Below, in pieces: positions 17,389 through 26,172 of a stretch of 36,763 nucleotides of DNA; positions within the stretch are counted from its first letter, which is position 1, and each line of letters starts with the position of its first letter. The notes under the pieces were generated by a model, which saw nothing but the letters and a program-made list of their open reading frames with translations, was not told the origin of the DNA and made no database searches. The DNA lies in assembly GCA_964529405.1 (NCBI GenBank), contig CAZGWE010000009.1, forward strand, positions 1-36,763. Reading direction: 5' to 3'. Origin of the DNA: CAZGWE01 sp964529405 (lineage in GTDB: Bacteria > Patescibacteriota > UBA1384 > XYA2-FULL-43-10 > 1-14-0-10-43-13). A program made the translations under genes and the position numbers.

Positions 17389-18003
17389 ATGACCAATAAA
17401 GTAAGTCTCACCAGGCAAAATTTCGATAAAGTCGTTCAGGCAGGCGCTGATTTGCTGCGCCGGGGCGGTCTGATTGTTGTGCCTTTTGACACCGTTTACG
17501 GCTTTTTGTGCGATGCCGGTAACGACCGGGCTGTCAGGCACATTTTTAAATTAAAGGACCGGCCGTTTTCAAAACCGGTCGGAGTGGCTGTTGCCAACCT
17601 CTCCAAAATGGCCGAAATCGCCAAATTAAAACCGGATGCTCTTGGTTTTATTAAAAAAAAGGTGCCCGGACCCTATACCTTTATACTGCAGTCAAAAAGT
17701 ATTCGCCTCTCCCCGCTTTGTCAAAAAAATCGAACCGTCAGTATCAGGATCCCCGACAGCAAACTGGTTTTGGCTATTTTGAACGTTTCCGATACTATCG
17801 CTGCCCAGACATCCGCCAACAAATCCGGGCAGGCGAACACCGCCTCGATCCAGGAGATTGAAGAACAGTTTTCGCCCCGGGAGTTACTCGAGGTTGATTT
17901 GATCGTTGACAGCGGCAAGATAGCCGATGCTGCACCTTCCCAAATTTTCGATCTCTCGGCAAACAGGGTCGAAAGGGTTGAGAGAAGCCAGTTTTTGTGT
18001 TAA
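17389..18003 (+). CDS. tsaC: L-threonylcarbamoyladenylate synthase (TsaC/Sua5/YrdC family)
   Basis: It makes threonylcarbamoyl-AMP from threonine, bicarbonate and ATP for the t6A37 modification of ANN-decoding tRNAs. At 204 residues it is the short, single-domain form. Family motifs are LRRGGLIVVPFDTVYGF (about 24-40), KLKDRPFSKPVGVAV with the conserved K-x-R core, PGPYTFIL, SIRIPDS and TSANKSGQ. ATG 17389 is preceded by AAAGG at a proper distance. It lies alone, divergent from the isomerase cluster, and is followed 29 nt later by tRNA-Leu. The family call is firm. Confidence 0.93.
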   Translation: MTNKVSLTRQNFDKVVQAGADLLRRGGLIVVPFDTVYGFLCDAGNDRAVRHIFKLKDRPFSKPVGVAVANLSKMAEIAKLKPDALGFIKKKVPGPYTFILQSKSIRLSPLCQKNRTVSIRIPDSKLVLAILNVSDTIAAQTSANKSGQANTASIQEIEEQFSPRELLEVDLIVDSGKIADAAPSQIFDLSANRVERVERSQFLC

Positions 18004-18032
18004 AATCAAGACGCGCCAGATAGAAAAATTAT

Positions 18033-18117
18033 GCCGCGGTGGCGGAACCGGTAGACGCGCACGACTCAAAATCGTGTTCCGAAAGGAGTGTGGGTTCGAT
18101 TCCCACTCGCGGCACCA
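18033..18117 (+). tRNA. tRNA-Leu (anticodon CAA)
   Basis: This class II tRNA has a long variable arm. The acceptor stem GCCGCGG pairs with TCGCGGC and an encoded CCA follows. The anticodon arm CACGA-CTCAAAA-TCGTG presents CAA, reading UUG. GGTTCGATTCC forms the T arm. It is complete and lies between tsaC and a sortase gene. Confidence 0.96.
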
Positions 18118-18225
18118 ATATATATTAATTGCATTAAATAGGTGGCGCATGACCTCCCTGCCACTGGGGTCCGGGGAGTTTTTAGTATATAATTGTTTAT
18201 GGGACAATTATTGGTTAACCTTCAG

Positions 18226-18984
18226 ATGAAGCCATTCGAAATAACGGAAAACGACCTGGAAGCGATCTTTAAAGGCAGAAAACCGAAGAGAAGAAGCAAA
18301 TCAAAACGATTTCTTGCCTCTGTTTTTGTTTTTATTCTGGTTTATTCCACCGCTTTTTTTGGCGTTAACCTGCCCGGCATCCGTAAGAATTTTAATTTTT
18401 GGTACAAAACAGAGTATAAGAATGAAGATTTTGCCGACAATTCGAATTCTTCGGACAATAAGACAACCGGCCAGACAATCGAACAGGTCGGCGACAACCA
18501 CCTCCGTATCGGCGTGATTGATGTCAACGCTCCAGTTAATTGGCGTGTAAACAATAAACCAGATGAAGTAAAACGGGCCCTACAGAGCGGTTTAATTCAC
18601 ATTAACGGTACGGCTTTGCCCGGCGAAAACGGCAATGTTTTTATAACCGGCCACAGTTCCGATCTGCCATGGAATAAGGGGGAATATAAAAATATTTTTG
18701 CCCTTTTGAACCGGCTGGTGATAGGGGACACAATCCAACTCAAATATCAAAACAGGGAGTACCAATACAAAGTGGCCGAGATCAAAACGGTCAGCCCTGC
18801 AGAGATTTCCGTTATGGATCCGACAGGCGAACCGGTACTAACCTTGATGACCTGCACGCCTGTCGGGACATCTTTGCGCCGCCTGGTTGTTGTTGCCAAC
18901 CAGGTTGTGCCTATGCCAACAGCGGTTTCTGATAAAACCGCTGTTCCGGCTGCCCAACAAGGCCAACTACCGAGAGTCCGCTAA
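18226..18984 (+). CDS. sortase, class D/E-like, membrane-anchored
   Basis: This is a cysteine transpeptidase that should attach surface proteins to an amino acceptor outside the membrane. Numbered from ATG 18226 (252 residues), it has a basic cytoplasmic N terminus, one transmembrane segment (about 29-47) and a sortase domain with H143 in TGHSS, C210 in MTCTP and R218/R219 in SLRRLVV. These are the catalytic triad. A Pro/Ala/Val-rich tail follows. ATG 18199 is an alternative start: a perfect TATAAT (18188-18193) ends only 5 nt before it, which would make it leaderless; neither start has a Shine-Dalgarno sequence. No substrate with a clear LPXTG signal is in the window. Confidence 0.88.
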   Translation: MKPFEITENDLEAIFKGRKPKRRSKSKRFLASVFVFILVYSTAFFGVNLPGIRKNFNFWYKTEYKNEDFADNSNSSDNKTTGQTIEQVGDNHLRIGVIDVNAPVNWRVNNKPDEVKRALQSGLIHINGTALPGENGNVFITGHSSDLPWNKGEYKNIFALLNRLVIGDTIQLKYQNREYQYKVAEIKTVSPAEISVMDPTGEPVLTLMTCTPVGTSLRRLVVVANQVVPMPTAVSDKTAVPAAQQGQLPRVR

Positions 18985-19046
18985 TATCGAAATATGAGAC
19001 AAACAGTATGCAGCAGCTATTGCGGCGTCTGGCCATCGGCACCGAA

Positions 19047-19763
19047 CTATTTGATTACCGCCGTTTTATAATTTCCGCCGTCGAGATACAATATCTCTGA
19101 GCCACGGCCTAAGAGAACAAAATTGGTTGGATCGGGACCGGTTAATTTTACCAGGACCGTGTCGTTGTTGCCGGTTGTCTCGATTATTCTTATTTCATCG
19201 CCCTGTTGGAAAACGATATGCTTCCGGTCGCTGTACCAGATTGCCCGAGAAATCGGTTCCGAAAATCGGGCGACAAGTTTATCGTCCACCCATATTTCAT
19301 AATCATCAGTCATCAGGCCGTTATTATGTTTAATAGCCAGAAGGTCGATGGGATTGTTAAGCTGTTCGATTTTCTTGGTATCCGTCGTGTCGGATGTTTT
19401 GGGGTTTTGATAAAAGAGGACGATATTTTTATATTCCATAACCAACTCCTCTTCAATTTTCGCGCTTGCCTGCCAAGAAATATATCCCGTCTTTTCTATA
19501 CGGACGTCATAGTAGCCGCTGTAAAGGTTTTTATGGAATGGCAGCTTACTGCTCTCGAGCCTGCCATTAACATAGATATCGGCCTCTTTGCGGTCGGCCG
19601 ATAAAGATAGAATGCCTGTTTTGATAATACGCATGTTTTTCATATTTAAACGATAACCCTGGGCAAAAAAGACAATTGTCAGGCCCAGCGAAAACATAAT
19701 CAGACCAATAAAGGTTTGGGCAAGAATAATTTGGGGCAGATGTTTTGAACGGCAATATGCCAT
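19047..19763 (-). CDS. membrane-anchored PEGA-domain protein
   Basis: The 238-residue protein has an N-terminal transmembrane anchor (about 11-35) and a probably extracytoplasmic rest. Residues 60-97 form a PEGA-like domain: ADIYVNGRL, LPFHKNLYSGYYDVRIEKTGY. The C-terminal half resembles one or two beta-propeller blades (SRAIWYSDRKHIVFQQGDEI, then LGRGSEILYLDGG). PEGA proteins are common surface proteins of unknown partner, probably peptidoglycan- or glycan-associated. The ATG has no Shine-Dalgarno sequence; TATAAT lies 8 nt before it, suggesting a leaderless mRNA. It diverges from murA and converges on the sortase gene. Confidence 0.8.
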   Translation of the reverse strand: MAYCRSKHLPQIILAQTFIGLIMFSLGLTIVFFAQGYRLNMKNMRIIKTGILSLSADRKEADIYVNGRLESSKLPFHKNLYSGYYDVRIEKTGYISWQASAKIEEELVMEYKNIVLFYQNPKTSDTTDTKKIEQLNNPIDLLAIKHNNGLMTDDYEIWVDDKLVARFSEPISRAIWYSDRKHIVFQQGDEIRIIETTGNNDTVLVKLTGPDPTNFVLLGRGSEILYLDGGNYKTAVIK

Positions 19764-19771
19764 ACAGGATA

Positions 19772-19777
19772 ATTATA
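19772..19777 (-). promoter_or_regulatory. -10 box of the PEGA-protein gene
   Basis: A perfect TATAAT on the minus strand ends 8 nt before the start codon at 19763. A weak -35 (TGGTAA, 19795-19800) stands 17 bp upstream. It interleaves with the divergent murA promoter, so the two genes may compete for polymerase. Transcription would begin at or next to the ATG. Confidence 0.5.
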
Positions 19778-19806
19778 TTGAATATTCAGCTATTTTACCA
19801 TAGAAT
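19778..19806 (+). promoter_or_regulatory. promoter of the murA envelope operon
   Basis: TTGAAT (19778-19783), a 17-bp spacer and TAGAAT (19801-19806) give a good sigma-70-type promoter 32 nt before the murA ATG. It overlaps the region of the divergent PEGA-gene promoter. Confidence 0.6.
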
Positions 19807-19838
19807 ATGAAGTGGGAAAGTTAACCAAAGGATAAAAT

Positions 19839-21104
19839 ATGGCTAAATTAAAAATTATCGGCGGCAAACTGCTAAAGGGCACGGTCAAGGTTTCGGGCGC
19901 AAAAAACGCCGCTCTGAAAATCTTACCGGCCGCCATACTGGCTGACTCGCCGTCAACAATATTTAACGTGCCGTATATTTTGGACATTAACAGAATGGAA
20001 GACATTTTGTTAAGTATCGGTGCCAAAATAGACACCCTAAACGGCGCCGTTTTTATTGACCCCGGCAATGTCAACTCCTTTAAGCCGAACCGGCAACTAA
20101 TGAAACAGCTCCGCGGGTCCATTGTTTTAGTCGGGCCTCTCCTGGCAAAATTCGGCGAGGCGGTTTTTAGCCAGCCCGGCGGCTGCCTGATCGGCGCTCG
20201 TCCAATTGACGACCATCTCGATGTCTTTGCTCAAATGGGAGTAAAAATCTTTGAGAGAAACGGTATCTATCACCTAAAGGGCAGGCCCAAAGCCGGCCAG
20301 ATAGTATTAAATAAAATGAGCGTTACCGCAACGGAAAACGCCATTATGGCTTCCGTCTTCAGCGTTGGAACAACTAAAATCAGCATTGCCGCCGCCGAAC
20401 CGGAAATTACAGACTTAGTGAATTATTTAAATAAAATGGGAGCCAAGATTAAAGGCGCCGGCACACACGACATTGAAATAACCGGCGTGAAGAAATTGGA
20501 CGGTGCCGACTACGCCGTCCTGCCCGACCGGATCGAAGCCGCCACATATCTTATTGCCGCTCTTGTGACCAATTCGGAACTAACCATAGGCCCCTTTATG
20601 CCGGAGCATCTTTTGATTGTTCTTAAGAAAATAAAGGAAGCCGGCGGCAAATTTGATATCGTAACCAGAGACCGCCGCTGCTACATCAAAACGCGGCGGC
20701 GTAACGGCAGTCTTAAGCCGGTCAATGTTGACACCAGAACATACCCGGGCTTTCCGACGGATTTACAGTCTCCGTTCGCGGTTATGATGACACAGGCAGA
20801 AGGCCGAAGCCGAATATTTGAAACAATCTTTGAGGGCCGCTTCCTCTACTTAAGCGAACTGGAAAAAATGGGCGCCAAGTTTGAAGTGCTAAGCCCTCAT
20901 ATTATTGACATCATTGGGCGCCGGCACCTGAAGGGCAAAAAAATCGCCTGCCAGGACATTAGGGGCGGTATGTCGTTGGTGATTGGTGCTTTAATCGCCG
21001 ACGGCATGACGACAATCGAACAAGTTGAGTTCATCGATCGCGGTTACGAAGATTTTGTCGGCAAACTTCGTTTGGTCGGAGCAGATATTGAGAGGATTGA
21101 ATAA
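19839..21104 (+). CDS. murA: UDP-N-acetylglucosamine 1-carboxyvinyltransferase
   Basis: It transfers enolpyruvate from PEP to UDP-GlcNAc, the first committed step of peptidoglycan synthesis, in the cytoplasm. The 421 residues match the family length. K22-N23 in SGAKNAALK binds substrate, and C116 in QPGGCLIGARPID is the catalytic cysteine, so fosfomycin sensitivity is expected. Later motifs are PDRIEAATYLIAA, YPGFPTDLQ and an IFEGRF segment. ATG 19839 has AAAGGA upstream. It heads a plus-strand envelope operon: mreB starts 19 nt after its stop. Confidence 0.96.
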   Translation: MAKLKIIGGKLLKGTVKVSGAKNAALKILPAAILADSPSTIFNVPYILDINRMEDILLSIGAKIDTLNGAVFIDPGNVNSFKPNRQLMKQLRGSIVLVGPLLAKFGEAVFSQPGGCLIGARPIDDHLDVFAQMGVKIFERNGIYHLKGRPKAGQIVLNKMSVTATENAIMASVFSVGTTKISIAAAEPEITDLVNYLNKMGAKIKGAGTHDIEITGVKKLDGADYAVLPDRIEAATYLIAALVTNSELTIGPFMPEHLLIVLKKIKEAGGKFDIVTRDRRCYIKTRRRNGSLKPVNVDTRTYPGFPTDLQSPFAVMMTQAEGRSRIFETIFEGRFLYLSELEKMGAKFEVLSPHIIDIIGRRHLKGKKIACQDIRGGMSLVIGALIADGMTTIEQVEFIDRGYEDFVGKLRLVGADIERIE

Positions 21105-21123
21105 TCAGGGTCTGAACTTACTT

Positions 21124-22131
21124 ATGGTACGTAAAATTGCAATTGACCTAGGCACAAATAGCATCATGCTTTATGTTCCCAAGAAAGGGATCGTTATTAA
21201 CGAGCCCAGCGTAGTGGCCCTACAGGCGTCTGACAATAAAGTAATGGCTATCGGCAAAGAAGCAAAAAAAATGATCGGCCGCACGCCGGAGAGCATCATT
21301 GCCGCTTCGCCGCTTCAGGATGGCGTTATCGCCAACTATCGCATCGCTGAGGCAATGCTTAGATATTTTATTAATAAAGTTTCGGGTAACATCCGCCTTT
21401 TCAAGCCCGATATTATGGTTTCCGTTCCGGCCGGCATCACTTCGACCGAAAGGCGCGCCGTTATTGATGCCTGCAATGCCGCCGGTGCCAAACAAACTTT
21501 TATTATCAAAAAACCCATTGCGGCGGCGCTTGGTGCGGGCGTGGCCATCGCCACTCCTTCGGGCAATATGATTATTGACATTGGCGGAGGAACAACCGAG
21601 GTGGCAGTAATCTCCCTGGGCGATGTTGTCTCTTTCTCCTCGGTCCGTGTCGGCGGCAATAAAGTTGACGCCGCCATTGCTAACTTTGTCAGAAAAAAAT
21701 ACAATCTGGTTATAGGCGAACAAACGTCCGAGCAAATTAAGATAAAAATCGGTTCTGCTCAGCCTCTAAAAAAAGAAATTAAAATGGAAGTTTCGGGATC
21801 CAATACTATCAGCGGCCTGCCCGAGAGTGTTATGGTTTCGTCAAATGATATTACGCAAGCGGTTAAACTGCCGCTTCTAGAGATAGTCAATGCCGTTAAG
21901 GATGTTTTACAAAAAACCCCGCCGGAACTGGCTTCGGATGTGATGGACAAGGGTATTATTCTAACGGGCGGCGGAGCGCTTTTACAGCACATTGATACCT
22001 TATTAACCAAGATCACGGGTGTTCCATGCGAAGTTGCAAACAATCCCTTGGAGTGCGTCGTAAAGGGCTCGGGGATTGCGGTCGAAAATCTTGAAGCTTT
22101 CAGAAAGTCGGTTTTATGGGCAAAAGAGTAA
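21124..22131 (+). CDS. mreB: MreB/Mbl-like actin homologue
   Basis: This cytoskeletal ATPase forms membrane-associated filaments that guide cell-wall synthesis. Numbered from ATG 21124 (335 residues), it has the phosphate-1 loop IDLGTNS (7-13), the PDIMVSVPAGIT segment, phosphate-2 MIIDIGGGTTEVAVISLG, VGGNKVDAAI and the adenosine motif ILTGGGALLQ. The frame is open into murA, but the ATG after the murA stop fits the family N terminus. The Shine-Dalgarno match is weak. The order murA then an mreB paralogue recalls the murAA/mbl neighbourhood of Firmicutes, so Mbl is possible. Confidence 0.93.
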   Translation: MVRKIAIDLGTNSIMLYVPKKGIVINEPSVVALQASDNKVMAIGKEAKKMIGRTPESIIAASPLQDGVIANYRIAEAMLRYFINKVSGNIRLFKPDIMVSVPAGITSTERRAVIDACNAAGAKQTFIIKKPIAAALGAGVAIATPSGNMIIDIGGGTTEVAVISLGDVVSFSSVRVGGNKVDAAIANFVRKKYNLVIGEQTSEQIKIKIGSAQPLKKEIKMEVSGSNTISGLPESVMVSSNDITQAVKLPLLEIVNAVKDVLQKTPPELASDVMDKGIILTGGGALLQHIDTLLTKITGVPCEVANNPLECVVKGSGIAVENLEAFRKSVLWAKE

Positions 22132-22176
22132 TAGGCGGTTTGTGAACCTTACAAACTTTATAAAATTATAACTGTC

Positions 22177-23262
22177 ATGCTAATCGGTATTGACGCGTCA
22201 AAAGCTGCGAGCAAACAGAAAACCGGTATCGAAAACCTCGTTTACCAGCTGATTTTGAATTTGCAAGCAATTGACCGCATCAACCGCTATCTTCTTTATA
22301 CTCCGCTCCAGCTCGACAAAGAATTGACAACAAGTATCAACTTTCAGCAAAAGTTAATACCTTTTACTAAACTCTGGAATAAAATTAGATTACCCCTTGA
22401 ACTTCTCAAAAACAAACCGGACGTTTTTTTAATGCCCGGATATATGGTCCCCTCCTTTTCGCCGCCCAGAACGGTCGTCATAATTCACGACCTGGCTTAT
22501 AAATTTTTCCCGGATGCCTATTCAAAAAGCGAATTGTTGCTGCAAGAGTTAGCCGCCAAACAGGCTGCCAAAAAAGCTGCAAAAATTATATTCCCCAGCG
22601 AGTCAACCAGAAACGATTTCCTGAAATTCCATCGCTTCTCTATTAAAAAAACCGCTGTTATTCCATTAGGATACAATCGGACATTAAACACAAATTTTTC
22701 CAAACGGAACGTCCTAAGATTAAAAACACCCTATATTCTTTATGTCGGCAGGCTCGAGAAAAGAAAGAATATTACAACACTGGTCAAAGCTTTCCAAATT
22801 TTTAAGCAGAAAACACAATTGCCACACAAACTTGTTCTGGCCGGCAAGCCGGGCTACAAGTATGACGAAATCATACAAATAATTGACCAGCTTGGAAAAT
22901 TATCGGAGGACGTCATCTTGCCGGGATTTATCTCTGATGAAAAAATTGTTGGTTTATACTCCGGGGCGGACGCTTTTTGTTTGATTAGTCTTTATGAGGG
23001 TTTTGGTATGCCGTTATTGGAAGCTTTCGCCTCGCGTATTCCGGTCGTAACCTCTAACACATCTTCCCTGACGGAAGTCGCCGGGGAAGCAGCAGTTAAG
23101 GTTGACCCGACAAATGAAGTTGAAGTCGCCGAAGCCCTGATAAAAATTATTCAAGATAAATTCTTGCGGGAAAAATTAATCAAAGAAGGCCTAAGCAGAG
23201 TTCAGAATTACTCCTGGCAAATATTTGCCAAGAAAGTCCTGGCTGTGCTGGAGTCGGTATAG
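22177..23262 (+). CDS. GT4-family glycosyltransferase
   Basis: The 361-residue protein is a GT-B retaining glycosyltransferase. The N-terminal domain starts LIGIDASKAASKQKTGIENL. The nucleotide-sugar domain has ILYVGRLEKRKNITTLVKAF, LVLAGKPGYK, and the E-x7-E motif in SLYEGFGMPLLEAFASRIPV. The substrate cannot be told from sequence; GDP-mannose is a candidate since its synthesis genes are nearby. The ATG follows mreB after 45 nt and has no Shine-Dalgarno sequence; a TATAAC lies 4 nt before it. It likely builds an envelope polysaccharide or glycolipid together with the next two genes. Confidence 0.9.
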   Translation: MLIGIDASKAASKQKTGIENLVYQLILNLQAIDRINRYLLYTPLQLDKELTTSINFQQKLIPFTKLWNKIRLPLELLKNKPDVFLMPGYMVPSFSPPRTVVIIHDLAYKFFPDAYSKSELLLQELAAKQAAKKAAKIIFPSESTRNDFLKFHRFSIKKTAVIPLGYNRTLNTNFSKRNVLRLKTPYILYVGRLEKRKNITTLVKAFQIFKQKTQLPHKLVLAGKPGYKYDEIIQIIDQLGKLSEDVILPGFISDEKIVGLYSGADAFCLISLYEGFGMPLLEAFASRIPVVTSNTSSLTEVAGEAAVKVDPTNEVEVAEALIKIIQDKFLREKLIKEGLSRVQNYSWQIFAKKVLAVLESV

Positions 23263-23265
23263 CAT

Positions 23266-24393
23266 ATGAAAATCGCCCTTATCCATTCTTTTTTAACTAA
23301 AATCGGCGGAGCCGAAAAAGTGCTCTCTGCCGCGCATGATATTTATCCCGAAGCGCCGATTTACACTCTCTTGCTGGACAAAAATAAGATCGACGGTTTG
23401 TTTAATGACCCGGAACCGAAAATTATGGTTTCATCGCTAAATAAATATCCTTCAATTTTAAAAAGAAGCAAAAAATACCTGTTGTCCAAATATTCGACTG
23501 CAATAGAAGAGTTCGATTTGTCCGCGTATGATGTTGTCATATCTTTCAGCAATGCTTTTACCCACGGAATTCTAACCAAACCCTCGACCTTGCATATTTC
23601 ATATTGTTACTCGCCAATGCGTTTTGTTTGGGATTGGTATCATGAATATACGCAGGAAAACAATATCGGCCTAAATGCCAAGGGATTATACATAAGAAAA
23701 TTGCTTCACGACATTAGGCTTTGGGATAGGCTGGCGGCCGATAGGGTGGACAGATGGTTGGTTCAATCACAAACCGCCCGAGCCCGTGTGAAAAAGTATT
23801 ACCGGACCGATTCGACTGTTATTTATCCTCCCACCGATATTGAGAATATTGTAATGGCCCAAGATCCGCCTGAAGATTTTTTCCTTATTGTTTCGCGCTT
23901 AGAACCGTACAAAAACATTGCTTTAGCAATCAAGGCCTTTAGCCAAATAAAGCGCAAGCTGATTATCGTCGGCGAAGGCTCGGATAGAAAAAGGCTTGAA
24001 AAATTAGCCTCAAGCAATGTCCGATTTCTGGGTTGGCAATCAGATGAAAGTGTCCGCGATTATATGAAAAGATCATACGCTTTTGTTTTCCCCGGTGAAG
24101 AAGATTTTGGCTTGACTCCGATTGAAGTAATGGCATCCGGCCGTCCGGTCGTTGCCTTTAATAAGGGCGGTGTTGCTGAAACGGTCGTTGACGGCGAAAC
24201 AGGCGTGCTTTTCAACGAGCCCGCTTCAGAGTCGTTGATCGAAGCAATCAACCGGTTAGACCGGTCTTACGATAAATTTTCAAGTGATAAATGTCGGCGG
24301 CGAGCCGAGATGTTTTCTTTTGATAATTTTAAACGCAGCTTGAGCAGCTACATCAAAAAAGAGTATGAAAACTTCCGACAAAAAAGATCCTAA
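23266..24393 (+). CDS. GT4-family glycosyltransferase
   Basis: This second GT-B glycosyltransferase (375 residues) begins 3 nt after the previous stop. The N terminus MKIALIHSFLTKIGGAEKVL holds the acceptor-side glycine loop. The C-terminal domain has FLIVSRLEPYKNIALAIKAF, LIIVGEGSDRKRLEKLA, and FPGEEDFGLTPIEVMASGRPVVAFNKGG with the E-x7-E pair. The family is often mannosyl- or rhamnosyl-specific, but the donor is not readable here. Its end overlaps the WecG/TagA-like gene by 29 bp, which indicates tight co-expression. Confidence 0.9.
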   Translation: MKIALIHSFLTKIGGAEKVLSAAHDIYPEAPIYTLLLDKNKIDGLFNDPEPKIMVSSLNKYPSILKRSKKYLLSKYSTAIEEFDLSAYDVVISFSNAFTHGILTKPSTLHISYCYSPMRFVWDWYHEYTQENNIGLNAKGLYIRKLLHDIRLWDRLAADRVDRWLVQSQTARARVKKYYRTDSTVIYPPTDIENIVMAQDPPEDFFLIVSRLEPYKNIALAIKAFSQIKRKLIIVGEGSDRKRLEKLASSNVRFLGWQSDESVRDYMKRSYAFVFPGEEDFGLTPIEVMASGRPVVAFNKGGVAETVVDGETGVLFNEPASESLIEAINRLDRSYDKFSSDKCRRRAEMFSFDNFKRSLSSYIKKEYENFRQKRS

Positions 24394-25219
24394 TATAATC
24401 AACGTATTGGGCGTTAAAATAAACATTACAAGACATCGGCAGATAAATGAAACCCTGTCTATGTTAATGGATAAAAAGCAGCCTTCCCTCATCTTTACGC
24501 CCAATACCGAAATTATTATGCGGGCGCAAACAGATGATGAGCTGAGAGAAATACTTAACTCTGGCGACTCTTTTAATCTTGCTGACGGTGTCGGGGTGCT
24601 GTGGGCGGCCCGATATCTGTCGTTAAAATCCCCCAGGGGATTTTTATCTTATCCTGCCAAAATTTTTCAATGGACATTAACTCTATTGTCTGTTCCGGTT
24701 TATCCGAAATACATTAGACGGCCAATTCCGGAGCGGTTGTCTGGTTCCGATTTTATTTGGGACATCGCTGATTTTGCAGCAAAACAGCGATACAAAATAT
24801 TTTTGTTAGGGGGCGCGCCAACGGTTGCCGAGCGTTGTGCACTTGAACTCCAAACTAAAATTCCCGGCCTGCGAATAGGCGGTGTGTTCTCCGGCCACTA
24901 CAGTGAAGTCGGTAAAGCAATTGAGGCAATCCGCAAATCGCGTTCCGAAATTATTCTTGTTGCCTTTGGGGCACCCAAACAGGAAAAATGGTTAGCGAAT
25001 AATTTAACTAAAACCGGTTGCAAAGTCGGGGCTGGGCTGGGCGGAACCTTTGATTATCTGGCCGGAGTTAAAAAAAGAGCGCCAAAATTCATCCGGATAA
25101 TTGGTTGCGAATGGCTTTTTCGTCTCATTTGTGAACCGAAGAGAATGGCGCGTCAATTAGCATTGCCAAAATTTGCCCTGCTGGTCTTAGTTAATAGAAT
25201 TAGGCGGAAAGAAAAATGA
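24365..25219 (+). CDS. WecG/TagA/CpsF family glycosyltransferase (GT26)
   Basis: The 284-residue protein belongs to the GT26 family, which transfers N-acetylmannosamine(uronic acid) or related sugars to a lipid-linked acceptor. Motifs in order: FTPNTEIIMRAQ, NLADGVGVLWAAR with the conserved Asp, IFLLGGAPTVAERCA, VFSGHYSEV, VAFGAPKQEKW and AGLGGTFDYLAG. The basic, amphipathic C terminus (GCEWLFRLICEPKRMARQL) fits membrane association. It overlaps the upstream GT4 gene by 29 bp and murB by 4 bp. In Gram-positives TagA starts wall teichoic acid linkage; a comparable anchor-glycan role is inferred. Confidence 0.93.
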   Translation: MKTSDKKDPNIINVLGVKINITRHRQINETLSMLMDKKQPSLIFTPNTEIIMRAQTDDELREILNSGDSFNLADGVGVLWAARYLSLKSPRGFLSYPAKIFQWTLTLLSVPVYPKYIRRPIPERLSGSDFIWDIADFAAKQRYKIFLLGGAPTVAERCALELQTKIPGLRIGGVFSGHYSEVGKAIEAIRKSRSEIILVAFGAPKQEKWLANNLTKTGCKVGAGLGGTFDYLAGVKKRAPKFIRIIGCEWLFRLICEPKRMARQLALPKFALLVLVNRIRRKEK

Positions 25220-26172
25220 TTAAAAAAAACGTTTCGCTCAAGGAGTTAAGCAACTATAAAATCGGTGGCCGGGCCAAATATTATTTTACAGTTAAAAATA
25301 TTAAAGACTACACAAAAGGCATAGACGAGTGGAAAAAGCTTTGCCGGAATCTGCCGGAAGATTGCCAAAAAATATTTATTTTGTCTTCGGGCACCAACCT
25401 CTTAATTGATGATCGCGGTTTTAACGGACTTGTTATCCACAATCAAATAGAATTCATAAATAACCATACGGCCAACAAGATTGAGTTCGGTTCGGGGTTG
25501 CTTATGAATAAAGCCTGTGATTATTGCATTAATAAATCCCTGTCGGGATTTGAATGGTCGGGTGGTCTGCCGGGTTCAATCGGCGGTGCTATTCGGGGTA
25601 ACGCAGGTGCCTTCGGCGGGGAAATAAAAGATAATCTGGAGTCGGTCAAAAGTATCAATTTGGATTCGTGTGATATTATCATACGCAATAACCCTGATTG
25701 CTTGTTTGGCTACCGGACCAGTATTTTCAAAACGAATCGGGCCGGCAAGGAACTAATCCTTTCGGCGGTCTTCAAGTTTTCCACTGGCGACCAAAATAAG
25801 ATTCGGAGCGCAACTAAGGATAATATTGATTATCGAGTTAGCCACCAGCCGCTGGATTATCCCAGTGCTGGCAGTACATTCAAAAACGTGCCGTGTTCGG
25901 AGGCTCCGCGAAAATTAGTTGAAAATTATCAAAATTCCATTAAAAACGACCCTTTTCCTGTTATTCCTGTTGCCAGGCTTTTGTCGGATGCCGGCTTAAA
26001 GGGCGTACAAATGGGGGAAGCGCAATTCTCGGAGAAGCATCCGAACTTTATTATTAATTTGAAGCAGGCCAAGTCAAACGATGTTTTGGCACTAATAGAT
26101 TTGGCCCGCAAAACTCTCAAAGAAAAATTCGATGTTGAAATAGAGTCGGAAATAATGTATCTGGAGTACTGA
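25216..26172 (+). CDS. murB: UDP-N-acetylenolpyruvoylglucosamine reductase
   Basis: It reduces the MurA product with NADPH and FAD to UDP-MurNAc. The 318 residues show NYKIGGRA (13-20), the FAD-binding LSSGTNLLIDDRGF (57-69), EWSGGLPGSIGGAIRGNAGA (113-132), YRTSIFK (166-172), and YPSAGSTFKN with the catalytic proton donor S220. GVQMGEAQFSEKHPNFIIN is the C-terminal active-site segment. ATG overlaps the previous stop (ATGA), and its own TGA overlaps the next ATG (TGATG). It should act on MurA product from the same operon. Confidence 0.95.
   Translation: MIKKNVSLKELSNYKIGGRAKYYFTVKNIKDYTKGIDEWKKLCRNLPEDCQKIFILSSGTNLLIDDRGFNGLVIHNQIEFINNHTANKIEFGSGLLMNKACDYCINKSLSGFEWSGGLPGSIGGAIRGNAGAFGGEIKDNLESVKSINLDSCDIIIRNNPDCLFGYRTSIFKTNRAGKELILSAVFKFSTGDQNKIRSATKDNIDYRVSHQPLDYPSAGSTFKNVPCSEAPRKLVENYQNSIKNDPFPVIPVARLLSDAGLKGVQMGEAQFSEKHPNFIINLKQAKSNDVLALIDLARKTLKEKFDVEIESEIMYLEY

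Noticed and set aside
21220..21735. 171-residue minus-strand frame inside mreB
   Set aside because: Antisense shadow of a conserved actin-like gene, with no ribosome binding site or recognisable domain.
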